From NCBI RefSeq assembly GCF_029894425.1, contig NZ_JARXYJ010000001.1:2542001-2606000 (forward strand): a DNA stretch of 64,000 nt, written 5' to 3'. Shown piece after piece: positions 34,405 through 43,372 of this stretch. A model generated the notes under the pieces. The model did not search any database. It was not told where the DNA came from and saw only the letters and a list, made by a program, of their open reading frames with translations. Numbering within the stretch: position 1 is the stretch's first letter; the number at the start of each line of letters is the position of its first letter. The translations under genes were made by a program, and so were the position numbers. This stretch comes from Streptomyces sp. SAI-127. GTDB taxonomy: Bacteria > Actinomycetota > Actinomycetes > Streptomycetales > Streptomycetaceae.

Positions 34405-35391
34405 ATGTCATCCATGAATCTCCTTCCGAACCTGGACCTGGCACCGGACAGTCCGCCGATCCTGCACGCCAAGTCCGGTGAAGATCCGGCCGGTTGGGCG
34501 GCCGAGCACCACGACACGCTGCGTGCCCTCGTCCTCGAGCACGGTGGTGTCCTGGTGCGCGGTCTGGGCCTTTCGGACCCCGCGACCACCGAGGCCGTCT
34601 TCCGGCGGCTGACCAGCGGCCTGATGCCCGACCACGAGCCCTTCGCACCGCGGCGCAGCTACGGGGGCGGCGTGTACTCGACGACCAAGTGGCCGCCGAA
34701 CCAGCAGATGTGCATGCACCACGAGGTCAGCTACGGCCTGGAGTTCCCGGGTCTGCTCCTGTTCGCCTGTCTGGAGGCGCCCGGGACCGGGGGCGCGACC
34801 GCGCTCGCCGACGCGTCCGCGGTGCTGCGGGACCTGCCCCGCGAGCTGGTCTCCCGCTTCGAGCGCGAGGGCTGGCTGCTGACCCGCTCGTACCACGAGG
34901 AGATCGGCGCCTCGGTCGAGGAGGCGTTCGGCACGGACGACCGCGCCGCCGTCGAGCGCTACTGCCGCCGGCACGCCATCGAGTTCGCCTGGCAGAGCGA
35001 CGGCTCCCTGCACACCCGGCAGCGGCGCGGCGCGGTGCTCCGGCACCCGGACTCCGGCCTGCCCTGCTGGTTCAACCAGATCGCGTTCCTCAACGAGTGG
35101 ACCATGGAGCCGGAAGTGCACGAATACCTGGTGGACATGTACGGCGCCGACGGGCTGCCTTTCAACACCCGCTTCGGCGACGGCGATCCGATCGACGTGG
35201 ACGTCGTGCGGACGATCAACGAGGTGTACGACGCCCACACCGTGCGCGAGCCGTGGCAGGACGGGGATCTGCTGCTCGTCGACAACATCCGTACGGCACA
35301 CAGCCGCGAGCCCTTCGAGGGACCGCGCGAGGTGCTGGCCGCGCTCGGCAACCCGGTGTCGCGCACCGACGGCGAGGTGAGCGGCGTATGA
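34405..35391 (+). CDS. TauD/SyrP-like Fe(II)/2-oxoglutarate dioxygenase
   Basis: A 328-aa oxygenase of the TauD/TfdA clan. The iron triad is His-x-Glu in CMHHEVSYG and the distal His in IRTAHSREPF; the Arg of REPFEG would bind 2-oxoglutarate. SyrP-like members hydroxylate amino acids tethered to a carrier, and DdaC of the dapdiamide pathway epoxidises a carrier-bound diaminopropionate derivative, so action on the substrate held by the adjacent A-PCP is likely (inference). The ATG at 34405 has AAAGGAA upstream; the stop overlaps the next start (ATGA). Confidence 0.85.
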   Translation: MSSMNLLPNLDLAPDSPPILHAKSGEDPAGWAAEHHDTLRALVLEHGGVLVRGLGLSDPATTEAVFRRLTSGLMPDHEPFAPRRSYGGGVYSTTKWPPNQQMCMHHEVSYGLEFPGLLLFACLEAPGTGGATALADASAVLRDLPRELVSRFEREGWLLTRSYHEEIGASVEEAFGTDDRAAVERYCRRHAIEFAWQSDGSLHTRQRRGAVLRHPDSGLPCWFNQIAFLNEWTMEPEVHEYLVDMYGADGLPFNTRFGDGDPIDVDVVRTINEVYDAHTVREPWQDGDLLLVDNIRTAHSREPFEGPREVLAALGNPVSRTDGEVSGV

Positions 35392-36419
35392 GCACCGTCG
35401 GCGCACCGACCTTCGCGCTCGTCACCGGCGCACAGGTCCAGCAGGCCCTGCACGGGCGGGAACCGGAGATCGCGGATCTCGTCGAGGCCGTGTACCGGCT
35501 GCACGGCGCGGGCGACTCGGTGAACCCTCCGTCGTACTTCCTGCGGTTCCCGGACCGCCCGTCGTCACGGATCATCGCGTTGCCCGCCTCACTGGGCGGA
35601 CCGCTGAGGGTGGACGGCCTGAAGTGGGTCTCCAGTTTCCCGGAGAACATCAAGTCCGGGCTGCCGCGCGCGTCGGCCGTGCTGATCCTCAACGACCCGG
35701 TCACCGGCTACCCGTTCGCCTGCCTGGAGAGTTCCGTCATCAGCGCGACGCGTACGGCGTCGTCGGCGGCGCTGGCGGCCGGGAAGCTCAGCGCGGGCCG
35801 GAGCCGTCCCACCCGGGTGGGCTTCATCGGCACCGGGCTGATCGCCCGCTACATCCACACCCATCTCGCCGCCACCGGCTGGGAGTTCGAGGAGACGGGG
35901 GTGCACGACCTGTCGGCCGAGAGCGCCGCCGGGTTCCGCGGCTATCTGGAGCGGTCCGGCGCTCCGGGGAAGGCCGTCGTGCACGACACGGCCGAATCCC
36001 TCATCCGCTCCAGCGACCTGGTCGTGTTCGCCACCGTCGCCGGCACACCGCACGTCCACGACCCGTCGTGGTTCGGCCATCACCCCCTGGTCCTGCATGT
36101 CTCGCTGCGCGATCTCGACCCGGAGATCCTGCTCGCGTCCGCCAACTTCGTCGACGACGTCGAGCACTGCCTCAAGGCCGAGACCTCCCCGCATCTGGCC
36201 GAACAGCTCACGGGGAGCAGGGACTTCATCGACGGCACGCTCGACGACGTGCTGACCGGACGGGTGACCGTCCCGACGGACCGGACGGTGGTGTTCTCCC
36301 CCTTCGGCCTGGGGGTGCTCGACCTCGCCGTCGGCCGGTTCGTCCACGACGAACTGGCCCGGCGCGGCGAACTGCACGTCGTCGACGGGTTCTTCAACGA
36401 GTTGCGCCGGTACGGCTGA
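35388..36419 (+). CDS. sbnB: SbnB-like N-(1-amino-1-carboxyl-2-ethyl)-glutamate dehydrogenase
   Basis: A 343-aa member of the ornithine cyclodeaminase/mu-crystallin family. The core reads LKWVSSFPENIKSGLPRASA, LILNDPVTGYPFACLESSVI and the NAD motif RVGFIGTGLIARYI. The SbnB branch oxidatively splits ACEGA to L-2,3-diaminopropionate and 2-oxoglutarate. It is paired with the SbnA-like gene that follows, which defines the diaminopropionate pathway. The start overlaps the dioxygenase stop. Assignment to SbnB rather than cyclodeaminase rests on this pairing and on the substrate-loop sequence. Confidence 0.88.
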   Translation: MSTVGAPTFALVTGAQVQQALHGREPEIADLVEAVYRLHGAGDSVNPPSYFLRFPDRPSSRIIALPASLGGPLRVDGLKWVSSFPENIKSGLPRASAVLILNDPVTGYPFACLESSVISATRTASSAALAAGKLSAGRSRPTRVGFIGTGLIARYIHTHLAATGWEFEETGVHDLSAESAAGFRGYLERSGAPGKAVVHDTAESLIRSSDLVVFATVAGTPHVHDPSWFGHHPLVLHVSLRDLDPEILLASANFVDDVEHCLKAETSPHLAEQLTGSRDFIDGTLDDVLTGRVTVPTDRTVVFSPFGLGVLDLAVGRFVHDELARRGELHVVDGFFNELRRYG

Positions 36420-36450
36420 ACCACCGGTGGCGCATGAGGAGGGGGGCGTC

Positions 36451-37434
36451 ATGCCCGTCATATCCGATCCTTCGGAGTACAACGAGTCCGACCTCTACGT
36501 CGACCTGCGGGCGGCGCTGGAGCTTCCGCTGTTCCTGAAGTGCGAGGGTTTCAACTTCGCCGGGTCCATCAAGCTGAAGGCGGCCCGCGAGATGGTGAAC
36601 GCCGCCGAGCGCGACGGCACCCTGCGGCCCGGTTCGATCCTGGTCGAGTCGTCGTCGGGGAACCTGGGGGTGGCCCTGAGCGTGATCGCGGCGAGCCGGG
36701 GCTACCGGTTCCTGTGCGTGACCGACTCACGGTGCAACCTGGCGACGATCCGGCTGATGGAGGCACTCGGCAGCCGGGTGCACGTGGTCAGGGAGCCGGA
36801 CCTGCACGACGGTTATCTGGGCGCCCGGCTCGCCTACGTGCGGGCGCTGTGCGCCTCGGACGAGCGGTACGTGTGGCTCAACCAGTACAGCAACGAGGGG
36901 AACTGGCGGGCGCACTACCGCACCACCGCACCGGACATCGCGCGCCGCTTCCCCGACCTGGACGTCCTGTTCGTGGGGGCCGGCACCACGGGGACCCTGA
37001 TGGGCTGTGCCCGCTGGTTCTGGCAGTGGCGGCGGCCGGTGCGGATCGTCGCCGTCGACAGTGTCGGCTCGATCACCTTCGGCGGGCCGCCCGGCGTGCG
37101 GATGATCCCGGGGCTCGGCACCAGTGTGCCGCCGCAGCTGCTCGACAAGTCGTACATCGACGACGTGGTGCTCGTCGAGGAACCGGACACCCTCCAGGTC
37201 TGCCGCCGGCTGGCCGCCCGGGGTTTCCTGTTCGGCGGCTCCACCGGCACGGTCGTCAGCGGCGCGGACCAGTGGCTGTCCGCGCACGGCCGCCGCGGGC
37301 TCACCGCGGTCGCCATCGCACCGGACCTCGGCGAACGCTACCTCGACACGGTGTACCGACCCGGCTGGCCGCACGGCATGCCCGAGGCGGACCCGGTCCA
37401 CCACCCGGCGGAGGCGATGGCCCACCTCGCCTGA
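36451..37434 (+). CDS. sbnA: SbnA-like N-(2-amino-2-carboxyethyl)-L-glutamate synthase
   Basis: A 327-aa PLP enzyme of the cysteine-synthase fold. The PLP Lys is in NFAGSIKLKAARE, the phosphate/substrate loop is VESSSGNLGVALS, and FVGAGTTGTLMG is the PLP-phosphate-binding glycine loop. SbnA condenses O-phospho-L-serine with L-glutamate to ACEGA, the substrate of SbnB. The ATG at 36451 follows GAGGAGGGGGG; the earlier GTG at 36427 is less likely. It is the last gene of the cluster, 31 nt after sbnB, and is followed by the tandem-repeat region. Confidence 0.88.
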   Translation: MPVISDPSEYNESDLYVDLRAALELPLFLKCEGFNFAGSIKLKAAREMVNAAERDGTLRPGSILVESSSGNLGVALSVIAASRGYRFLCVTDSRCNLATIRLMEALGSRVHVVREPDLHDGYLGARLAYVRALCASDERYVWLNQYSNEGNWRAHYRTTAPDIARRFPDLDVLFVGAGTTGTLMGCARWFWQWRRPVRIVAVDSVGSITFGGPPGVRMIPGLGTSVPPQLLDKSYIDDVVLVEEPDTLQVCRRLAARGFLFGGSTGTVVSGADQWLSAHGRRGLTAVAIAPDLGERYLDTVYRPGWPHGMPEADPVHHPAEAMAHLA

Positions 37435-37502
37435 GCGCCCCCGGCACCCGGCCCGCGCACCAACGCCGACCGGGTGCCGTGCCCGGCCCGTGCCGTATCG
37501 GC

Positions 37503-38090
37503 AAGGTGCCAGTACGCCCGCCCACGGCAACGAGAGGCCCTCCCCGCAAGGCGCCCGCAGCACCCCGGCTGCGTGCCCGTGAGGCGGTCGGCACCCCGCG
37601 CCGACCGCTGCCATATCGACGAGGTACCGCTACACGCGCCTGCGGCGACCAGAGGCGATCCCGCATGGCCCCCGAACACCCGGCCCCGCAACCGCAAGGC
37701 GCACGCCAACCCCGCGGCGACCGCTGCCGTACCGGCGAGGTACCGCTACACGCGCCTGCGGCGACCAGAGGCGATCCCGCATGGCCCCCGAACACCCGGC
37801 ACCGCAACCGCAAGGCGCACGCCAACCCCGCGGCGACCGCTGCCGTACCGGCGAGGTACCGCTACACGCGCCTGCGGCAGCCAGAGGCGATCCCCGCACG
37901 CGCCGCGGCCCCCTCAACCGCGAGACGCCCAGCACCCCCCGCAGCGACCCGCTGCCGTGGCGGCGAGGTCCCGCCCCACCCGCCCGCGGCGACCAGCGGC
38001 CCACCCCGCACGGACCCGCAGCGCCCCGGCGGGCCCGGCCCCGCGATGCGCCCGGCACCCCCGCGGGGACCCCGTGCCGTGTCCGTGAGG
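37503..38090. repeat. 116-bp tandem repeat array downstream of the cluster
   Basis: The motif GAGGTACCGCTACACGCGCC begins at 37621, 37737 and 37853, giving an exact 116-bp period; the first two units are almost identical along their whole length. Degenerate copies start near 37503 (AAGGTGCC), 37965 (GAGGTCCCGC) and 38087 (GAGGTGACC), so about five units fill the gap between sbnA and the acyl-CoA dehydrogenase. The period is not a multiple of three and the frames across it have no protein-like composition. The function is unknown. Confidence 0.85.
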
Positions 38091-38124
38091 TGACCGGTGG
38101 GGTACCCCGGGGTACGTTCGCAGA

Positions 38125-39759
38125 ATGGCAGGCAGTACGCACACCGTGACCAACCAGCCCCCACCGCTGATCGGCTACGACGCCTACAGCGCCGACCGCG
38201 CCCTGCGCGCGGCCGTGGAACGGCATCTCGACCCGGACCTGCTCGACGAGGTCCACGGTGAGCTGGCGGCGCTCGGCCGGGCCTGCGGCTCGGCGCAGGT
38301 GCAGGAGTGGGGCCTGCAGGCCAACGAGAACCCACCCCGGCTGCGCACCCACGACCGTCACGGCCACCGTATCGACGAGGTGGAGTTCCATCCGGCCTGG
38401 CACCGGGTGCTCGGCAAGGGCGTCTCGGCGGGTCTGACCGCCGCCTGGGCCCGCCCCGGGGGCCATGTGCGGCGAGCGGCGGCCTTCCTCCTGTGGACGC
38501 AGGTAGACGCGGGCAACTGCTGTCCGCTGTCGATGACCCACGCGGCGGTCCCCGCCCTGCGCACCGACCCGGACCTGGCCGCCGAGTGGGAGCCCCGCCT
38601 CACGTCCATGGTCTACGACCGCGAGCTGCGGCCCGCCCACCTCAAGGCGGGGGCGCTCTTCGGTATGGGCATGACGGAGAAGCAGGGCGGCAGCGACGTC
38701 CGGGCGAACGCCACGTCCGCACGGCCCCTGCCCGACGGCGAGACCTACGAGCTGACCGGCCACAAGTGGTTCTGTTCCGCGCCCATGTCGGACGGCTTCC
38801 TCGTCCTCGCCCAGGCCCCGGGCGGGCTCACCTGCTTCCTCGTCCCGCGCGTCCTGGAGGACGGCACCCGCAACACTTTTCTCCTCCAGCGCCTCAAGGA
38901 CAAGCTCGGCAACCGTTCCAACGCCTCCGGCGAGGTCGAGTTCGACCGGACCTGGGCCCGCCGGGTGGGCGACGAGGGGCGCGGGGTCCGCACCATCATC
39001 GAGATGGTCGCGGCGACCCGGCTCGACTGTGTGCTGGGCTCGGCGGGCCTGATGCGCCAGGCCGTCGCCCAGGCGATCCACCACTGCACCCACCGCGAGG
39101 CCTTCGGCGGCAAGCTCGTCGACAAGCCGCTGATGCGCAACGTCCTGGCCGACCTGGCCCTGGAGTCCGAGGCGGCGACCACCCTCGCCCTGCGTCTGGC
39201 GGCCGCCTACGACAAGGGCGACGAACAGGAACGGGCCTTCCTGAGGATCGCGGTACCGGCGGCCAAGTACTGGATCACCAAGCGCTGCACCCCGCTGACG
39301 GTGGAGGCCGCCGAATGCCTGGGCGGCAACGGCTACGTGGAGGAGTCGGGCATGCCCCGCCTGGTCCGCGAGTCACCGCTGAACTCCATCTGGGAGGGTG
39401 CGGGCAACATCCAGGCCCTGGACGTCCTGAGGGTCCTCAGGCGAGAACCCCAGGCCCTGAACGCCTACCTCCTGGAGATCGGCCGGACCCGGGGCGCCGA
39501 CCACCGCCTGGACGCGGCGACGAAGCACCTCTTCACCGAACTGGCCGATCTGGAGGGCATCGAGGGCCGCGCCCGCCACCTGACGGAACGACTCGCGCTC
39601 GTCCTGCAGGGCTCCCTGCTCGTCCGCCACGCCCCAGCGGAGGTCGCCGACGCGTTCTGCGCTTCCCGCCTGGGCGGCGACGCGGGATCGGCCTTCGGCA
39701 CATTGCCCTCGACCCTGGACCTGGCGTCGGTGGTGGACCGAGCCCGTCCGGTGCACTGA
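38125..39759 (+). CDS. AidB-like acyl-CoA dehydrogenase
   Basis: A 544-aa flavoprotein of the AidB/isovaleryl-CoA dehydrogenase branch. Motifs include FGMGMTEKQGGSDVRANAT (FAD and substrate loop), LTGHKWFCSAPMSDGFLVLA and AAECLGGNGYVEESGMPRL, with the Arg/Glu region WEGAGNIQALDVLR. AidB proteins bind FAD and DNA and are linked to alkylation stress; activity on acyl-CoA is low. The start is leaderless: TACGTT lies 7-8 nt before the ATG. It has its own promoter after the repeat array and ends at a strong terminator. Confidence 0.9.
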   Translation: MAGSTHTVTNQPPPLIGYDAYSADRALRAAVERHLDPDLLDEVHGELAALGRACGSAQVQEWGLQANENPPRLRTHDRHGHRIDEVEFHPAWHRVLGKGVSAGLTAAWARPGGHVRRAAAFLLWTQVDAGNCCPLSMTHAAVPALRTDPDLAAEWEPRLTSMVYDRELRPAHLKAGALFGMGMTEKQGGSDVRANATSARPLPDGETYELTGHKWFCSAPMSDGFLVLAQAPGGLTCFLVPRVLEDGTRNTFLLQRLKDKLGNRSNASGEVEFDRTWARRVGDEGRGVRTIIEMVAATRLDCVLGSAGLMRQAVAQAIHHCTHREAFGGKLVDKPLMRNVLADLALESEAATTLALRLAAAYDKGDEQERAFLRIAVPAAKYWITKRCTPLTVEAAECLGGNGYVEESGMPRLVRESPLNSIWEGAGNIQALDVLRVLRREPQALNAYLLEIGRTRGADHRLDAATKHLFTELADLEGIEGRARHLTERLALVLQGSLLVRHAPAEVADAFCASRLGGDAGSAFGTLPSTLDLASVVDRARPVH

Positions 39760-39774
39760 CCTGTTCACCGGTTG

Positions 39775-39814
39775 AACGGGGGTGGTGCTGCGCCGACACG
39801 GCACCACCCCCGTT
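39775..39814. terminator. Strong hairpin terminator after acyl-CoA dehydrogenase
   Basis: A perfect 14-bp stem AACGGGGGTGGTGC / GCACCACCCCCGTT with a 12-nt loop, beginning 16 bp after the stop codon. There is no U-tract, as is usual in Streptomyces. Confidence 0.75.
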
Positions 39815-39893
39815 GCGGCCCTCGGAGGCCGGAGAACGCCGCTGCGAGACGGCGTTCGCCCAAGTTTCAAACAAGCCGGAGCCCACCACCAGG

Positions 39894-39911
39894 GTTGCAG
39901 GGGGTTGCAAC
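39894..39911. promoter_or_regulatory. Palindrome upstream of GAF regulator
   Basis: GTTGCA-GGGGGT-TGCAAC is a 6-bp inverted repeat 69 bp before the regulator start and could be its operator. The AGTTTC just upstream is AT-richer than the surroundings. Confidence 0.3.
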
Positions 39912-39979
39912 TTCCTGGCGTCTGTGGGCGGACTGTGTTCCTGCCCGAGACACGACCGGCACTATGAGACGGACAGTCA

Positions 39980-41293
39980 ATGAACCCGGGACCGGGAGGA
40001 CCAGTGCCGCTCTCGCCGACGCATGTGACCCACCTAGCCACCGTGGACACGGCACGTGCGGCGCGGGTACTGAACGACATCCGGTCGGCCACCCTGTCCG
40101 GCCGGCCCGCGCCCGTCGCTCCGCGCCCCGTGATCGAGGAGTCCTGGACCCGTATGCTGCGCGGCGGCGTCGACCCGGACCACGACTTCCGGTCAGGGCT
40201 GCTGGCGCCCGAGGAGGTGCAGCGGCGCCGGGAGAGCACCCCGCTCCGGCACGTCCTGCCGGTCCTGCGGGAGGGGCTGCTGTCGGTCGCGGACGTCGCC
40301 CACCACATCATGGTGGTCGCCGACGAGGACGGCCGGGTGCTGTGGCGGGAGGGCAGCTCCCCCGTGCTGCGCAAGGCCGACGGCACCGGCTTCGAACTCG
40401 GCGCGGACTGGCGGGAGGACGTCGTCGGCACGAACGGCATCGGCACCCCGGTGGTGGTGCGCCGTCCCGTCCAGGTCTTCGCCTCCGAGCACTTCGTCCG
40501 CTCTCAGACCTCCTGGACCTGCACCGGTGCCCCGATCAAGGACCCCCGGGACGGCCGGCTGATCGGCGTGGTCGACGTGAGCGGGCCGCTGGACACCATG
40601 CACCCGGCGACGCTCGCCTGGGTCGACTCGGTGGCCAAGCTCGCCGAGTCCCGGCTGCGCGAGCTGCATCTGACCACTCTGGAGCGGCTGCGGGCCGTCG
40701 CGGCGCCGGTGCTCGCCCGGCTCAGCGGCCGGGCCCTGGTGGTGGACCGGGACGGCTGGACGGCGGCCGTGACCGGAATGCCGTATCCGCATCGGATCGC
40801 GCTGCCCAAGTCCCTCTCGCCGGGCCGCCGGTGGCTGCCGGCGCTCGGTCTGTGCGCGCTGGAGCCGCTGGCGGGCGGCTGGTTGATCCGCGCCGCCGAC
40901 GAACCGGAGCCGCAGGGCGTCACCCGGATCGTGCTGGACCTCGCGCAGCCGCGCCGCTGGTCGGTGACGGTGTCGGGCGGCGCGGGCACCTGGAGCCACG
41001 AACTGAGTCCCCGGCATGCCGAGTTGCTCTACCTGCTGGCCCTGCACCGCTCGGGCCGCAGTGCGGCGGGCCTGGCCGAGGACATGTTCGGCGACCCGGG
41101 CCGTACGGTGACCGTGCGCGCGGAGATGTCCCGGGTAAGGCGCTATCTCGGGGCGTTTCTGGAACACCGGCCGTATCGTTTCTGCGAGGACGCCGAGGTC
41201 GAGGTGCTGCTGCCGGGCCGTCCGGGCGACCTGCTGCCGCACTCGACCGCCCCGGCGGTACTCGGGGCCCGCGCCGCCACCCAGACCGAGTGA
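39980..41293 (+). CDS. GAF-domain transcriptional regulator with C-terminal winged HTH
   Basis: A 437-aa regulator. A GAF sensor spans about residues 90-225 (DVVGTNGIGTPVVVRRPVQV; WTCTGAPIKDPRDGRLIGVV), matching the GAF of AcoR-like activators, but the AAA+ domain of sigma-54 activators is missing. The C-terminal part (LSPRHAELLYLLALHRSGRS; VRAEMSRVRRYLGAFLE) is a winged-helix DNA-binding domain, a layout common in actinobacteria, often near alcohol or aldehyde metabolism genes. The ligand is unknown. It stands alone between terminators and the secreted-protein gene. Confidence 0.85.
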   Translation: MNPGPGGPVPLSPTHVTHLATVDTARAARVLNDIRSATLSGRPAPVAPRPVIEESWTRMLRGGVDPDHDFRSGLLAPEEVQRRRESTPLRHVLPVLREGLLSVADVAHHIMVVADEDGRVLWREGSSPVLRKADGTGFELGADWREDVVGTNGIGTPVVVRRPVQVFASEHFVRSQTSWTCTGAPIKDPRDGRLIGVVDVSGPLDTMHPATLAWVDSVAKLAESRLRELHLTTLERLRAVAAPVLARLSGRALVVDRDGWTAAVTGMPYPHRIALPKSLSPGRRWLPALGLCALEPLAGGWLIRAADEPEPQGVTRIVLDLAQPRRWSVTVSGGAGTWSHELSPRHAELLYLLALHRSGRSAAGLAEDMFGDPGRTVTVRAEMSRVRRYLGAFLEHRPYRFCEDAEVEVLLPGRPGDLLPHSTAPAVLGARAATQTE

Positions 41294-41447
41294 AAACCCT
41301 CGATCTGGGCGCATCTTCCGCATAATTGCAGCGTCTTCGCCCCCAGCGGCGCCTCACTGCCGTAGCATCCCTCTACGGGCCACCCCACCTGCTCCTCGGT
41401 CAACGTACAGATCAACAGGCGCAGTTGGCCCGCCTCGGGAGGACGGT

Positions 41448-42743
41448 ATGAAGCAACGTGGCAGACACCGCAGGCGCAAGCGGGGCCAAGCACTGCGCGC
41501 CTTCCTGGCCGGTACCGCCCTCGCACTGACCGCCGCCGCCACCATGATCAGTGCCTCCCAGGCCACGGTCGCCGCCAACCCCGGGACGCTGAAGCCGCTC
41601 ACCTCGGCCGCCGAGACCGACCCGCTGGGCCTGAAGGAGTCCCGGGTACCGCAGAGCGACCTCGACCGTCTCTCCTCCGCGATGGGACGTCCGGCCGGCG
41701 TCTCCGCCGTCCTCGACTCCGCCGACCGGAGCCTGGGCGACGCGATCGACTGCACGGCCGGCGAGCGCAGGGCGCTGCCCGTGGCCCCGGAGGCCACCGC
41801 CGCGTACTGCTGGGACACCGCCGACACCCGCTCCTGGCGGGCCGGGGCGGTCACCACCTCCGGAGACGCCGACGACGACGGCCGGTGGGGCGCCCACCGC
41901 GTGATCCTCTCCTCGTGGAGCCGCACCGGCACCGCGGCGCACGACGGGGGCCTGGCCCGGGTCGCGTTCGTCGACGCGGACGACCTGGACCGGCTCACCT
42001 ACTCCTGGGTCCTCCTCGCCGTCCCGGTCGACGGCGGGCGCGACTACCGCGGACTCGTCTCCCAGGTCTCCGGCATGGTCTGGTACCAGAACAAGCTGCT
42101 GGTCACCGCGAGCGGCGACGGCGGCGAGGCGCTGTACGTCTACGACATGAACCGCGTCCAACGGGCCACCGTCGACAGCGACGCGGTCGGCAAGGTACGC
42201 GGCGGCTGGTCGGCGCACGGCGCCCAGTGGGTCCTGCCCGCGGTCGCCTCCTACCGCCCGACCGCCGGCACGGGCGCCGCCCGCCCCGACTACCTCTCCC
42301 TGGACCGCAGCACCGCCCCGGACAGCCTGGTCGCGAGCGAGTGGGTCTCCGGGGACGGTGACGCCGGGACCCGGGTGTGGCGCTACGACTTCAGCACCTC
42401 CCCCGCCCGCTCCGGCCTCCTGGCCACGGCCCCCGGCGGCTACGCGCGCGTGGCCGAGGCGTACGTCACGAAGGCCTCCGGCTCCGGCCCCGTCCTGTCG
42501 TACGACTCCCAGTGGTACCTGGGCCGCGCGGCCCACACCGAGGGCGACCACGGCACCCTGTGGCGCCAGAACGCGAAGGACCCCGCGAAGGCCGCCCGCT
42601 GCGGCTCGGACGAGACCCGCAGCTGCTGGAGCGGGGAGTCGGAGTCCCTGTCGTACTGGGAACAGACGGGCGACGTGTGGTCCCAGTCGGGCAGGGTCCT
42701 GTTCGCGCTGCCGCTGGCCTCGATCGACAGATCTCTGGGATAG
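41448..42743 (+). CDS. Secreted protein of unknown function
   Basis: A 431-aa exported protein. A very basic N-tail (MKQRGRHRRRKRGQALR) leads into a hydrophobic signal ending near ASQATVAAN. The mature region shows repeated short beta-strand stretches with GGxW/Y patterns (WGAHRVILSSWSR; GMVWYQNKLLVTASGDGGEA; RVWRYDFSTSP), suggesting a beta-propeller or similar all-beta fold, and four cysteines probably forming two disulfides (DCTAGE/AYCWD and RCGSDETRSCW). No catalytic motif is recognised. GGGAGG lies 4 nt before the ATG. The same gene order is, to my memory, kept next to the GNAT gene in other Streptomyces. Confidence 0.75.
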   Translation: MKQRGRHRRRKRGQALRAFLAGTALALTAAATMISASQATVAANPGTLKPLTSAAETDPLGLKESRVPQSDLDRLSSAMGRPAGVSAVLDSADRSLGDAIDCTAGERRALPVAPEATAAYCWDTADTRSWRAGAVTTSGDADDDGRWGAHRVILSSWSRTGTAAHDGGLARVAFVDADDLDRLTYSWVLLAVPVDGGRDYRGLVSQVSGMVWYQNKLLVTASGDGGEALYVYDMNRVQRATVDSDAVGKVRGGWSAHGAQWVLPAVASYRPTAGTGAARPDYLSLDRSTAPDSLVASEWVSGDGDAGTRVWRYDFSTSPARSGLLATAPGGYARVAEAYVTKASGSGPVLSYDSQWYLGRAAHTEGDHGTLWRQNAKDPAKAARCGSDETRSCWSGESESLSYWEQTGDVWSQSGRVLFALPLASIDRSLG

Positions 42744-42760
42744 ATGATTCCCTGACCGGC

Positions 42761-43333
42761 ATGCCGAACATCGCCGTGACCACCTGGTCCCTGGAACAGA
42801 CCGCTCCGACCGACCTCCTCCCGGCCGAGCCCCCGGAGGGCGACGTCCGGATCCGCCGCGCGGAAGTCCCCTCCCCCGAGTTCAGCCGCTACCTCTACGC
42901 CTCCGTGGGCGGCGACATCCGGTGGATCGACCGGCTCTCGTGGACGTACGCCCAGTGGCGGGAGCACCTGGAGCGTCCCGGCGTGGAGACCTGGGTCGCC
43001 TACGACCACGGCACCCCCGCCGGCTACGTCGAACTCGCCCCGCAGGACGACGGCGTCGTGGAGATCGCGTACTTCGGCCTGATCCCGGCGTTCCGCGGCA
43101 AGCGGATCGGCGGCCACCTCCTCTCCTACGGCGCCGCTCGCGCCTGGGACCTCGCGGACCGCTGGCCGGGGCTGACCGACACCAAGCGGGTCTGGCTGCA
43201 CACCTGCTCCAAGGACGGCGAGCACGCGATGGGCAACTACCAGCGCCGTGGCTTCAAGCTCTTCGACACCAAGGTCGAGGAGGAGGCCGAGGCCCCCACA
43301 CCCGGCCCCTGGCCCGGGGCATACCCGGCCTGA
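42761..43333 (+). CDS. GNAT-family N-acetyltransferase
   Basis: A 190-aa acetyltransferase. The acetyl-CoA binding motif A is EIAYFGLIPAFRGKRIGGHL, with the Q/RxxGxG/A loop as RGKRIGG, and motif B is HAMGNYQRRGFKLF near the C-terminus. The substrate is not evident. The ATG at 42761 is chosen; the open frame upstream overlaps the secreted-protein gene. The gap to that gene is 17 bp, with TAGATG close by as a possible -10. A hairpin terminator follows. Confidence 0.85.
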   Translation: MPNIAVTTWSLEQTAPTDLLPAEPPEGDVRIRRAEVPSPEFSRYLYASVGGDIRWIDRLSWTYAQWREHLERPGVETWVAYDHGTPAGYVELAPQDDGVVEIAYFGLIPAFRGKRIGGHLLSYGAARAWDLADRWPGLTDTKRVWLHTCSKDGEHAMGNYQRRGFKLFDTKVEEEAEAPTPGPWPGAYPA

Positions 43334-43372
43334 CCTGCGGGAACAAGAGACCCCGCGATCTTTGTGACCAAC

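Noticed and set aside
37503..38090. CRISPR array
   Set aside because: The repeats are 116 bp long, adjoining, with no unique spacers and no cas genes nearby.
37474..38093. Open frames running across the 116-bp repeats
   Set aside because: The period is not a multiple of three, all frames stay open by composition alone, and the peptides are Arg/Pro-rich without a start signal.
36540..38093. 517-codon frame overlapping sbnA in another frame
   Set aside because: It is a shadow of sbnA continued by the open repeat region; no domain is visible.
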